From contig CALGHW010000267.1 of assembly GCA_937916075.1 (NCBI GenBank), forward strand, positions 1-5,496: a DNA stretch of 5,496 nucleotides, given 5' to 3'. A program made the translations under genes and the position numbers. Below are positions 1 through 5,496 of this stretch, piece by piece; position 1 is the first letter of the stretch; each line of letters starts with the position of its first letter. This DNA comes from an uncultured Prevotella sp. GTDB taxonomy: Bacteria; Bacteroidota; Bacteroidia; Bacteroidales; Bacteroidaceae. The notes beneath the pieces were generated by a model. The model made no database searches, was not told where the DNA came from, and saw only the letters and a program-made list of their open reading frames with translations.

Positions 1-50
1 TCAAAGCTTTTTTTATATACTTTTCTATCAGTTCATTCTAAATCCGAAAC

Positions 51-311
51 TTGAGGTCTTTAGAACATGGTGGCAAAAATATAGAAGAACTTGGGTTAGG
101 ACTCAAAGAAAGGCGATTGTCACCAAGGGAATGTGCGCTAATTCAAACATTTCCACCTGACTACCACTTTGTCAGGTATAAAGAGAACGGCAAACGATAT
201 GCGGTAAGCCCATCGGGAGCATACAAAGTAATAGGCAATGCAGTACCCCCGATGCTGGCATACAATATAGCAAGGAGAATTCAAGAAATTTGGAACTTAT
301 ATTTTGAATAG
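51..311 (+). CDS. C-terminal fragment of DNA cytosine-5 methyltransferase (type II R-M modification subunit)
   Basis: The 86 readable residues carry the two C-terminal motifs of C5-cytosine methyltransferases. Motif IX is RRLSPRECALIQTFP at about residues 21-35, and motif X is GAYKVIGNAVPP at about 56-67; motif X completes the SAM-binding fold. Motifs I (FxGxG), IV (the catalytic PC), VI (ENV) and VIII and most of the target-recognition domain are absent, whereas complete enzymes are usually about 300-450 residues. The apparent start is a TTG at 51, very unlikely to be a true start. The frame is closed by TAA at 39-41, so this is either a frameshifted or interrupted gene, or a chimeric or erroneous left edge of the sequence. 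The stop TAG (309-311) lies two bases before the ATG of the endonuclease gene, so the two are surely co-transcribed. In the family this enzyme would protect host DNA from the adjacent nuclease. A natural split enzyme such as M.AquI is less likely, because its small subunit includes the recognition domain. Confidence 0.85.
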   Translation: MRSLEHGGKNIEELGLGLKERRLSPRECALIQTFPPDYHFVRYKENGKRYAVSPSGAYKVIGNAVPPMLAYNIARRIQEIWNLYFE

Positions 312-313
312 CC

Positions 314-1435
314 ATGGAATATGAAGGCAACATAATTGCAATTCGCAAAAGAGACATTTCGCTCGCCCATGAGGCATTCGCTTCCTTGATGAGCAAAACG
401 GAACAAATAATGAATGATGATGCGAGGATTTGTCCTAAGCATTATCAAAACATATCCCCCAGTGGTCTTGAGCGTTGCTCTGTAGAGAAAGTTAAGGAGG
501 CTTGCTCTGGCACACCGTTTCATCCCGATGAAATTCTATTGGTTTCAGGACATAAGTTTCCTGATATTGTGGCGGAAAAGTATTATGGAATAGAGGTGAA
601 GTCAACAATATCAGACGCTTGGACTTCGACGGGTAGCAGTATCGTAGAAACGACAAGAATTAAAGATGTTGACGATATTTATATGCTATTCGGCAAATTA
701 GGCGGGGATATTCCTCAATTTAAGTGCCGTCCATACCAAGATGTGCTCTACGATATAGCCGTAACTCATTCTCCACGATACTTGATAAATATGGAACTCA
801 ATAAAGGCGAAACCATATTTTCAAAAATGGGCACTGAATACGATACGTTTCGAAAGTCACATGACAATATTTCCCAAGTACGACGTTATTATCGTGAAGA
901 AGCGATAAAAAAAGGAAAGATGGAAATGCCTTGGTGGATAACGTCTGATAATATAGAGAATGCGCAATCTTTTAATATCCGGCTTTGGACTACTTTGGAT
1001 TTGGAAGAAAAGAAAGATATAAGGGCAAAATGCATGATATTGTTCCCTGAATCTCTTGACCCCTGTGGAAGTACAAAGAAGTACAACAACACGTCATTGT
1101 GGCTTTGTTCTTACTATCAAGTAGTAAACCCTAATATTCGAGATTTGTATTCGGCAGGTGGTAAAATCACAAAAGTCGATGACAAGGTAATAGGCACGCC
1201 GGCGGCAAAAGTTTTTAGCGTCATTGTTGAGTATGCAGACAGAATAAAGGCCTTACTTCAGCATCCTACGAAGGAAATGGTTGATTTGATAGCAGAATAT
1301 AATCCCACCATATTACAAGGCGATGATTATTACGAGGGATGGTTGAGAATGTGCTGTGAAATTGCAGACAGAAACAATGTTCCGTTGCGGGAATGGATAG
1401 CAAAGAAACCAATATTCAAATATTCCAATAGGTGA
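314..1435 (+). CDS. type II restriction endonuclease, PD-(D/E)XK fold (family not identified)
   Basis: This 373-residue protein follows a cytosine methyltransferase fragment by two bases, which is the usual layout of a type II restriction-modification pair. A PD-(D/E)XK nuclease core is visible: GHKFPDI at residues 79-85 supplies D84, and GIEVKST at 92-98 supplies E94 and K96. This is the typical D-x(9)-E-x-K spacing of metal-dependent DNA cleavage enzymes. E20, in the N-terminal helix (ISLAHEAF), could be the accessory acidic residue. The stretch after the core, with WTSTGSS (103-109) and ETTRI (112-116), is probably part of the DNA-binding or active-site surface. The remainder to residue 373 shows no recognisable motif and presumably carries target recognition. 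No signal peptide or membrane segment is seen. The ATG at 314 is the first start after the methyltransferase stop; no clear Shine-Dalgarno precedes it, as is normal in Bacteroidota. The gene is AT-richer than the minus-strand genes beside it, consistent with horizontal gain. Target sequence unknown. Confidence 0.85.
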   Translation: MEYEGNIIAIRKRDISLAHEAFASLMSKTEQIMNDDARICPKHYQNISPSGLERCSVEKVKEACSGTPFHPDEILLVSGHKFPDIVAEKYYGIEVKSTISDAWTSTGSSIVETTRIKDVDDIYMLFGKLGGDIPQFKCRPYQDVLYDIAVTHSPRYLINMELNKGETIFSKMGTEYDTFRKSHDNISQVRRYYREEAIKKGKMEMPWWITSDNIENAQSFNIRLWTTLDLEEKKDIRAKCMILFPESLDPCGSTKKYNNTSLWLCSYYQVVNPNIRDLYSAGGKITKVDDKVIGTPAAKVFSVIVEYADRIKALLQHPTKEMVDLIAEYNPTILQGDDYYEGWLRMCCEIADRNNVPLREWIAKKPIFKYSNR

Positions 1436-1461
1436 ACTGCCGCTAAGCTAAATTAATGCAT

Positions 1462-1514
1462 CAGCTTGCCCGCTATCTGTGATGAGGATAGCGGGCAAGC
1501 TGCTTCGTTTTTTT
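1462..1514 (+). terminator. strong intrinsic terminator of the restriction-modification genes
   Basis: A perfect 16-bp stem (1462-1477 pairing with 1487-1502, arms beginning CAGCTTGCCCG) encloses a 9-base loop, and five bases later comes a run of seven Ts (1508-1514). It lies 27 bases after the endonuclease stop. The T-run reaches into the stop codon (TTA at 1513-1515 on the plus strand, read TAA) of the convergent DUF4435 gene. The same hairpin can form in the opposite transcript, but there it is followed by ATGCATTAATTTAG with no real U-run, so termination is expected to be efficient mainly for plus-strand transcription. Confidence 0.9.
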
Positions 1515-2592
1515 ATTGTTGCTGATGGGGGAGTGCGGCCGTTGGCGTGTCAGGCTGTCCGTCTGTGGAAGGGCTGTCGTCGGCCTTGTCGGCTTGTTTT
1601 TCCGAATTGTCGAGATAGCGGCCCACGTCGGCTTGCAGTCTCAGGAAGAGCGGACATTCCATATAGCCCATGTTTTTCTTGAGCATGGCCTTGATGTCCA
1701 TCAGGCTGTTCTCGTAACAAGCCATTTCGTTGCGCCGTTGGGTCTGGTGGGCGGCGGTGCGGATAATCTCGTTTTCGCGCTCCTGCCGCAGCCGGTTGCA
1801 CACCTTGTTGAGGATAGGCACGACGACGGTGTCGAAGAGGTGGTGACCCTGGATGAAGAGGTAAGTGGTTTGTGGGGTGACTCCCAAGGCCGTCAGCTCC
1901 TCCTTGAGGCGCAGCCACGACTCCTTGGCTTTGGGGTAGCGGTGCTGGAGGAGGGCCACCTTGCGCTGCACCTTGTGGCGCAGCCGCTCGATGGAGAGCC
2001 ACGGGTCGGCCAGCGTGAAGCCCGACGGATCGGTCAGGCGACAGAAGTCGGTGAGCGAGAATTCCGGGTAGTGGCCCGTGCGGTACATCCAGATAGACCA
2101 GACAAAGAGCGGGTGGCACGCCTCGGAGAAGGCCCGCATATAAGCCTCAAAGTCGAAGATGGCGTGGTCGTTGAGCGTCACCATGACGCATACATTGTGG
2201 AGGCTGGCGGCATAACACTGGAAGTTCTCGATGGCGTATACGTAGGTGTGAAACACGTAAGGACTGTCGATAATCTTGCGCGAGGTCTCCGTGACTCCTT
2301 GCAGAAGGTAGTCGTAGTCGGCGTCCACACAGGCTATCATGTCGGGGCCCATGCGGTTGCCGATAAAGTTCATCAGCACCGACTTCTTGCCCCGTTGCAG
2401 GGTGTCGTGTGAGGGCAGCATCACCTCAAAGTAACGCTGCTCGTTCTCAAAGCGCCCCAGGACGGTGCGCCAGAAAAAGATGTCGTCGTAGCTTTCCACA
2501 TAAGCCACAATCTTGTGCCGGGCCTTGCGTGAGTTAAGACTGTTGGCCGCCCGGATATAGCTGGAGTTGAGATTGTCCTTGAGTCGTTTCAC
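1513..2592 (-). CDS. DUF4435 domain protein, TOPRIM-like (AriB-like candidate nuclease)
   Basis: This 359-residue protein has the look of DUF4435, a TOPRIM-type fold. The first acidic motif is YVESYDD (31-37, with E33, D36 and D37). A GKKSVLMNF strand follows at 68-76. The second acidic motif is ACVDADYD (87-94, with D90, D92 and D94), and YAIENFQCY is at 119-127. The Glu plus DxD arrangement is the metal-binding signature of TOPRIM nucleases and primases. Residues about 200-235 are charged and helical, and the last 30 are a low-complexity, probably disordered tail. The start is GTG at 2592: upstream in frame there is no ATG, GTG or TTG before TGA at 2620-2622. It lies 46 bases downstream of the ATPase gene on the same strand, so the two form an operon. 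In the known PARIS system a DUF4435 TOPRIM protein (AriB) is the toxic RNase released by an AAA ATPase (AriA). A similar effector role is inferred here. It could instead be a conserved chromosomal pair of unknown role. Confidence 0.92.
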   Translation of the reverse strand: MKRLKDNLNSSYIRAANSLNSRKARHKIVAYVESYDDIFFWRTVLGRFENEQRYFEVMLPSHDTLQRGKKSVLMNFIGNRMGPDMIACVDADYDYLLQGVTETSRKIIDSPYVFHTYVYAIENFQCYAASLHNVCVMVTLNDHAIFDFEAYMRAFSEACHPLFVWSIWMYRTGHYPEFSLTDFCRLTDPSGFTLADPWLSIERLRHKVQRKVALLQHRYPKAKESWLRLKEELTALGVTPQTTYLFIQGHHLFDTVVVPILNKVCNRLRQERENEIIRTAAHQTQRRNEMACYENSLMDIKAMLKKNMGYMECPLFLRLQADVGRYLDNSEKQADKADDSPSTDGQPDTPTAALPHQQQ

Positions 2593-2638
2593 AAGCCGTT
2601 TTTTTTGCGTTTTACATTTTCACCTTCGATACAGTCTC

Positions 2639-3457
2639 CTATACCGTGATGTCACTCACTTCGGTGACCTTGTCGGTCCATCCGTTCATGATGACAGCCG
2701 GCGAGTGGGTGGTGAGGATGATTTGCACGTTGGGGTTGAGGCTGAGAATCATGTCGATGAGCTTCTGTTGCCAGTCGATATGGAGGCTCACCTCAGGCTC
2801 GTCCATGAAGAGTACATAAGACTGCTGGTCTTCGATGAGCACGGTGAGCAGGATGGCCAGCATCTGCTTCTCGCCGCTGGAGAGCTGGTAGGGGGTGAGC
2901 CGTTCGCCTATTTGTGAGAACATGATTTCGTTGCTGGTGCGAACCAGTTGCTTGCCTGTTTCGGCAAAGAGGCGGTCGATGGTGTCCTGGAAGAGTCGTT
3001 TAGGCTCCGAGAGTTGCTGGGCCTTGGCGGGGGCGTCGGGCGCTCCGCTTTGTAGGGCGGCGATGATGCGGTTGCCGATGTTCACCTGGTAGTCCAGGTA
3101 CTTGCGCTGCAATTGGTAGAGCTGCCAGTCGAGTTCGGTGGCCAGCGGAGCGTCCACGATGCGGTTTACCGAGTCGCCGCTCACCAGCGGTCGGTCGAAG
3201 CTGCGGATGATGTCGTAGCGTATCCACCGGGCGTCTTCTGGCTCCACCTTGATGCGCACGCCCTTGAGCATATGGCTGGGAAACTCGCCCCCCTGCATCA
3301 GCCCCTTGACCACCTTGTTGAGGATGGTGCTCTTGCCCACGCCGTTGATGCCGCTGAGGATGTTCACCTGGGGGTCCAGGTTCCACACAATATGTTTCAC
3401 GTTGCTCCACAGCGAGTCTATCTCTATCTGTACGATATGGTCTGCGTATTTCTGCAT
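2639..3457 (-). CDS. ABC/RecF-like AAA ATPase paired with DUF4435 (AriA-like)
   Basis: This 272-residue soluble ATPase has all the ABC-type motifs. Walker A is GINGVGKST at 36-44. The ABC signature is LSSGEKQ at 192-198. Walker B is YVLFMDEP at 214-221 with catalytic E220, followed by the D-loop-like EVSLH. The H-switch is TTHSP at 249-253. Between Walker A and the signature lie about 150 residues with helical, Q-rich stretches (about 107-170) that would form the lid or a short coiled region. No membrane segment is present, so it is not a transporter. It resembles the AAA_21/OLD/RecF-like group found with toxic effectors, and it is shorter than typical AriA proteins. ATP-driven dimerisation, sensing of a trigger and control of the DUF4435 partner are inferred from the PARIS precedent. 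The ATG at 3457 fits the start of homologous folds (VQIEIDSLWSNVKHIVWNL, then Walker A). It is the first gene of a two-gene operon, with a candidate promoter at 3496-3503. Confidence 0.93.
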   Translation of the reverse strand: MQKYADHIVQIEIDSLWSNVKHIVWNLDPQVNILSGINGVGKSTILNKVVKGLMQGGEFPSHMLKGVRIKVEPEDARWIRYDIIRSFDRPLVSGDSVNRIVDAPLATELDWQLYQLQRKYLDYQVNIGNRIIAALQSGAPDAPAKAQQLSEPKRLFQDTIDRLFAETGKQLVRTSNEIMFSQIGERLTPYQLSSGEKQMLAILLTVLIEDQQSYVLFMDEPEVSLHIDWQQKLIDMILSLNPNVQIILTTHSPAVIMNGWTDKVTEVSDITV

Positions 3458-3495
3458 AGTCGGAAATGCTTTTTCGGGTTATTCAATGGTAAGTG

Positions 3496-3503
3496 CAAAC
3501 TTA
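3496..3503 (-). promoter_or_regulatory. candidate Bacteroidota -7 promoter element for the ATPase-DUF4435 operon
   Basis: On the minus strand this reads TAAGTTTG, an exact match to the Bacteroidota -7 consensus TAnnTTTG. Transcription would begin around 3489, giving a leader of roughly 30 bases before the ATG at 3457. A clear TTTG -33 element at the usual distance is not seen; the upstream region is an A-rich run (minus-strand positions 3515-3508). The call rests on one short motif plus good placement. Confidence 0.5.
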
Positions 3504-3671
3504 GTGATTTTTTTTCATATCCGGTATTCCACGAGTCTTAAAAAAACGTGGCGTTGACATTTTTTGATGGTAAGTGGGGGCACCTGCAAAAGCGTGTGGG
3601 TATGTGTCCTTTGGAAAAGAAGGGGACGCTGCGGATTCTTTCGCCCTGTATGGTTGAAAAAGGTAGTGGGT

Positions 3672-3686
3672 GCGGTGTCTCACCGC
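3672..3686. other. small GC-rich hairpin in the intergenic region
   Basis: GCGGTG (3672-3677), TCT loop and CACCGC (3681-3686) form a perfect 6-bp stem with a 3-base loop. On the minus strand it is followed about ten bases later by a five-T run (3657-3661 region), so it might act as a weak terminator for transcription coming from the secreted-protein gene. The distance to the T-run makes that doubtful. Confidence 0.3.
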
Positions 3687-3781
3687 GCGATAAAAAAGAT
3701 AGTGACCGCCGAAGAATAATATAAAAATATTTCATATTCGTCCAAAGCTTCCTTCGGAGTACCAGAAATGGCTGAAATGAG

Positions 3782-3862
3782 AAAGTTGCCTAATTACGAA
3801 GAGAAAGTTGCCTGATTTCTCCCAGAAATCAGGCAACTTTCTCTTCGTAATTAGGCAACTTT
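3782..3862. repeat. perfect 39-bp hairpin made of repeated AAAGTTGCCT units
   Basis: The arm 3782-3820 is exactly reverse-complementary to 3824-3862, with a three-base CCC loop. Each arm holds two copies of AAAGTTGCCT spaced 22 bases apart (3782-3791 and 3804-3813, mirrored at 3831-3840 and 3853-3862), giving four copies in 81 bases. On the plus strand it is followed by ATTTTCTC and on the minus strand by CTCATTTCAG, so neither side has a canonical U-run and it is not a typical terminator. It lies 85 bases downstream of the secreted-protein stop and could stabilise that mRNA's 3' end, or be a mobile palindromic repeat. Confidence 0.85.
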
Positions 3863-3947
3863 ATTTTCTCGCAAGAACGAATGTAATAAAAATGTCATTA
3901 AAAGGCAGACACTTTCATCATGTCCACACACGCTTTTGCAGGTGCCC

Positions 3948-5489
3948 CTATTTCTTTATGAACTTGAAGGTCTTGCAGGTGCCGTCGGCATATTTTGCCG
4001 TGGCCACGTAAACACCGGCATTCAGTCCTGCCAGGCTTATTGTCTTGGTGTCAGCCTTGGCCACGCTGCGTCCGCTCATGTCGGCAATGCTGATGCTCTT
4101 GGCTCCGGTAGCCCCGAAGCTGTCGTCGCTTACAAAGAACATACGCTGTGTGTCACCGTTTACAGTGCTGATGCCTGTTGTGGCCTCGCCATACACACCG
4201 ATATTGTCAAGACAGAGCGCCTCGCCCTTCTTGGTCACGAGGTTGAAGGCGATGTAGATGTCTTTTCCGGCGTATTTCGAAAGGCTCAGACCACGAGTCT
4301 TCGGTGTGGTGGACTCACCCTGCACCTTCATGTCCGTGGTGTACCAGTAGTCGGCCGGGTTGCCGGAACCGTCGGAAATCTTCACATTGTAGTCTTCAAG
4401 CAACAACTGATTGAATGACATGGCGTCCCAGGCAAGAGCGGCATCCTCTCCCGACACATGAATCTGCGGCAGGATAATCCAGCGGTCGGGTGTGGCGTTG
4501 TCAACCCAGCTTGTGCCGGCAAGCACATGCTCGCCCAGCATAGTATGCTTCTCGATGTTGAATATTCCCCATCCTTCCTTGTTGAACTCTTCTCCGGCGT
4601 CAGGGTTTATTGTTCCCTCGTCGCCTACATAGAAAGTCAGGTCGGAAGGAATCGTGCCGCTCTCGAAGTCGTACAGCACCACAGGCTTTCCGAGCACCGT
4701 AAACTCCTTCTCCATGGAGTTGTTGTCCGGCCGGTTGTCATCATCACTTTCTATGGCTACCTTGACGGTGTGTTTGCCGGCAGAGAGGCCGCTCAGCACA
4801 TCCTTTGCCGTCATGTTCTTGATTTCCTGTGCTTTTATGTTGAGGTTTTCTTCGGCTTTCTTCTCGCCGTCAACGTATACCTTCAGCTTGCCGTTGGCAT
4901 CCTTGATGCCTACATTCTGGAGGGTGAACACAAAGTCCTTGTCATTAGGTGTGCGCACAAAGTCGTATGGCTTGGCGATATCGGTCACACTGAGGTCCAC
5001 GGCATCACTTTCCGCCTTGTAGAACTGCACGTCGTCTACGGTAAGCCAGTTCTCGTCCTTGTCGCTGTGGGCATAGAAGCCGAAGTATATCGTCTGTGGC
5101 TTGTCGAAGGTGATGACCTTGAATGCCTCCTGGTATCTGCCTTCCTTGGTTTCGATGTCGTTTACCAGGTTTTTCATGTCCTCCGGCGTGTTGCCGTTGC
5201 CCCAGTACACTCCGAGTTTCTCCGTGTGTCCGTCGCTGCCCGAATACCAGTAGCGCAGCACGTAGTTGCCTGCTTCCACGTTGATGGGGTCGAGCATGAC
5301 CCAGTCATTGGCATTGTTTTCCTTGTTATAGTTGTAGGCAAGGCATCCGTAGCCTGTGCGTGCCATGTTCATGTAGGTAGACTGGTATACCTCCCAGTCG
5401 CCGTCGTCAGCGTTGAGGTTGTAGAACTTGAAGTCGTCTTTGTCGCTGCCCGGCTCTAAGCCCCACTCGCACGACAAAGACGACTTCAA
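3948..5489 (-). CDS. secreted choice-of-anchor J / cleaved-adhesin-like protein with T9SS type A sorting domain (5' partial)
   Basis: About 500 C-terminal residues of a large extracellular protein. Domain order: a beta-sandwich of choice-of-anchor J/cleaved-adhesin type at about 15-158 (NDWVMLDPINVEAGNYVLRY, closing with VDDVQFYK); an Ig/CARDB-like linker at about 163-266 (VDLSVTDI, then GKHTVKVAIE and DDNRPDNNS); a second beta-sandwich at about 270-435 (YDFESGTIPSD, DRWIILPQI, closing with LDNIGVYG); and a C-terminal sorting domain at about 439-513 (SISIADMSGRSV, then LNAGVYVATAKYADG and a basic FKFIKK end). The last domain is the Bacteroidota type IX secretion signal, which is removed as the protein is anchored or released at the cell surface. 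Such proteins are often peptidases or adhesins, but the catalytic part, if any, is missing. No signal peptide is present: the TTG at 5489 is not a real start, and the first dozen residues come from a fold-back at the window end, where TAG (5493-5495) closes the frame. True coding sequence is trustworthy up to about 5445-5471. Confidence 0.9.
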   Translation of the reverse strand: MKSSLSCEWGLEPGSDKDDFKFYNLNADDGDWEVYQSTYMNMARTGYGCLAYNYNKENNANDWVMLDPINVEAGNYVLRYWYSGSDGHTEKLGVYWGNGNTPEDMKNLVNDIETKEGRYQEAFKVITFDKPQTIYFGFYAHSDKDENWLTVDDVQFYKAESDAVDLSVTDIAKPYDFVRTPNDKDFVFTLQNVGIKDANGKLKVYVDGEKKAEENLNIKAQEIKNMTAKDVLSGLSAGKHTVKVAIESDDDNRPDNNSMEKEFTVLGKPVVLYDFESGTIPSDLTFYVGDEGTINPDAGEEFNKEGWGIFNIEKHTMLGEHVLAGTSWVDNATPDRWIILPQIHVSGEDAALAWDAMSFNQLLLEDYNVKISDGSGNPADYWYTTDMKVQGESTTPKTRGLSLSKYAGKDIYIAFNLVTKKGEALCLDNIGVYGEATTGISTVNGDTQRMFFVSDDSFGATGAKSISIADMSGRSVAKADTKTISLAGLNAGVYVATAKYADGTCKTFKFIKK

Positions 5490-5496
5490 GTTCTAC
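5421..5496. repeat. perfect 25-bp fold-back at the window end (probable assembly or amplification chimera)
   Basis: Positions 5421-5445 (GTAGAACTTGAAGTCGTC and on) are the exact reverse complement of 5472-5496, with 26 bases between. The inner copy encodes DKDDFKFY in good frame with the secreted protein; the outer copy is that coding sequence read backwards and stops the frame. The arm runs to the very last base, so it may continue beyond. This is the pattern of a snap-back chimera or a misassembled contig end. Confidence 0.8.

Larger units (their letters stand above)
3577..3948. repeat. perfect 22-bp inverted repeats bounding a 372-bp non-coding segment (MITE-like candidate)
   Basis: The left arm at 3577-3598 begins GGGGCACCTGCAAAAGCG, and its exact reverse complement is at 3927-3948. 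Both arms point GGGG outward. The right arm ends on the last base of the TAG stop codon of the secreted-protein gene, so the segment starts exactly where that coding region stops. No gene is convincing inside; the small frames crossing it are only the arms translated in either direction. A perfect 39-bp hairpin sits inside at 3782-3862. The flanking bases (AAGTG on the left, TATTT on the right) show no target-site duplication, so an insertion origin is not proven. It could be a dispersed intergenic repeat family of Prevotella, or paired remnants of two elements. Confidence 0.6.

Noticed and set aside
1516..2412. Long 298-codon open frame on the plus strand
   Set aside because: It is antisense to the DUF4435 gene, its valine- and histidine-rich translation matches no fold I know, and GC-rich coding sequence often leaves such open antisense frames.
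2639..3457. ABC transporter ATPase
   Set aside because: There is no permease gene nearby, and the protein has a RecF/OLD-like arrangement with a DUF4435 partner.
3501..3735. Two small minus-strand open frames (60 and 65 codons) upstream of the ATPase
   Set aside because: They overlap each other in different frames, run through the 22-bp repeat arm and the promoter region, and have no recognisable composition of a protein.
3782..3862. CRISPR array or repeat-spacer structure
   Set aside because: The repeated 10-mers are arranged as a perfect palindrome with identical intervals, not as direct repeats with unique spacers, and no cas gene is nearby.
3782..3862. Intrinsic terminator of the secreted-protein gene
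   Set aside because: On that strand the stem is followed by CTCATTTCAG without a U-run, and the stem is far longer than typical.
3808..4011. 67-codon plus-strand open frame in the intergenic region
   Set aside because: It starts inside the hairpin and runs into the antisense of the secreted-protein gene. Its HTRFCRCP stretch is the 22-bp repeat arm, which gives a similar peptide in the left-arm frame on the other strand.
4458..5459. 333-codon plus-strand open frame
   Set aside because: It is antisense to the secreted-protein gene, whose domains and sorting signal are clear; the translation is low-information and hydrophobic without real membrane-segment pattern.

Overview
The window looks like a Bacteroidales chromosome fragment, most likely Prevotella or a close relative. 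Three things point there: a surface or secreted protein ending in a Bacteroidota type A C-terminal sorting domain, a minus-strand TAnnTTTG promoter element in place of a classical -10 box, and no obvious Shine-Dalgarno sequences. The genus is an inference from protein style, not from a marker gene.

Layout. Left part (1-1435, plus strand): the C-terminal end of a DNA cytosine-5 methyltransferase, then two bases later a complete 373-residue PD-(D/E)XK restriction endonuclease. This is a type II restriction-modification locus whose methyltransferase is either broken or cut by the window edge. A strong intrinsic terminator (1462-1514) closes it. Middle part (1513-3457, minus strand): an ABC/RecF-like ATPase followed by a DUF4435 TOPRIM-like protein. 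Gene order and domain content resemble the AriA-AriB pair of the PARIS anti-phage system, though the ATPase is short. The restriction locus and this pair converge on the same terminator. Base composition changes at the junction: by hand count, sample lines in the endonuclease gene are 35-45% GC, against 53-57% in the minus-strand genes.

The 490-base intergenic stretch (3458-3947) has no convincing gene but carries unusual structure: a perfect 39-bp hairpin with a 3-base loop, built from four copies of a 10-mer, inside a pair of perfect 22-bp inverted repeats 372 bp apart. One outer arm abuts the stop codon of the next gene. This may be a small non-autonomous or dispersed palindromic element. 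Right part (3948-5489, minus strand): the C-terminal 500 or so residues of a secreted protein with two choice-of-anchor J/cleaved-adhesin-like domains, an Ig-like linker and a type IX secretion sorting domain. Its 5' end runs into a perfect 25-bp fold-back reaching the last base of the window, which looks like a contig-end chimera and not biology.

Taken together, two candidate anti-phage systems sit next to each other: restriction by cleavage, and an ATPase-TOPRIM pair of the kind that can act when restriction is blocked. Functional coupling between them is an inference only.
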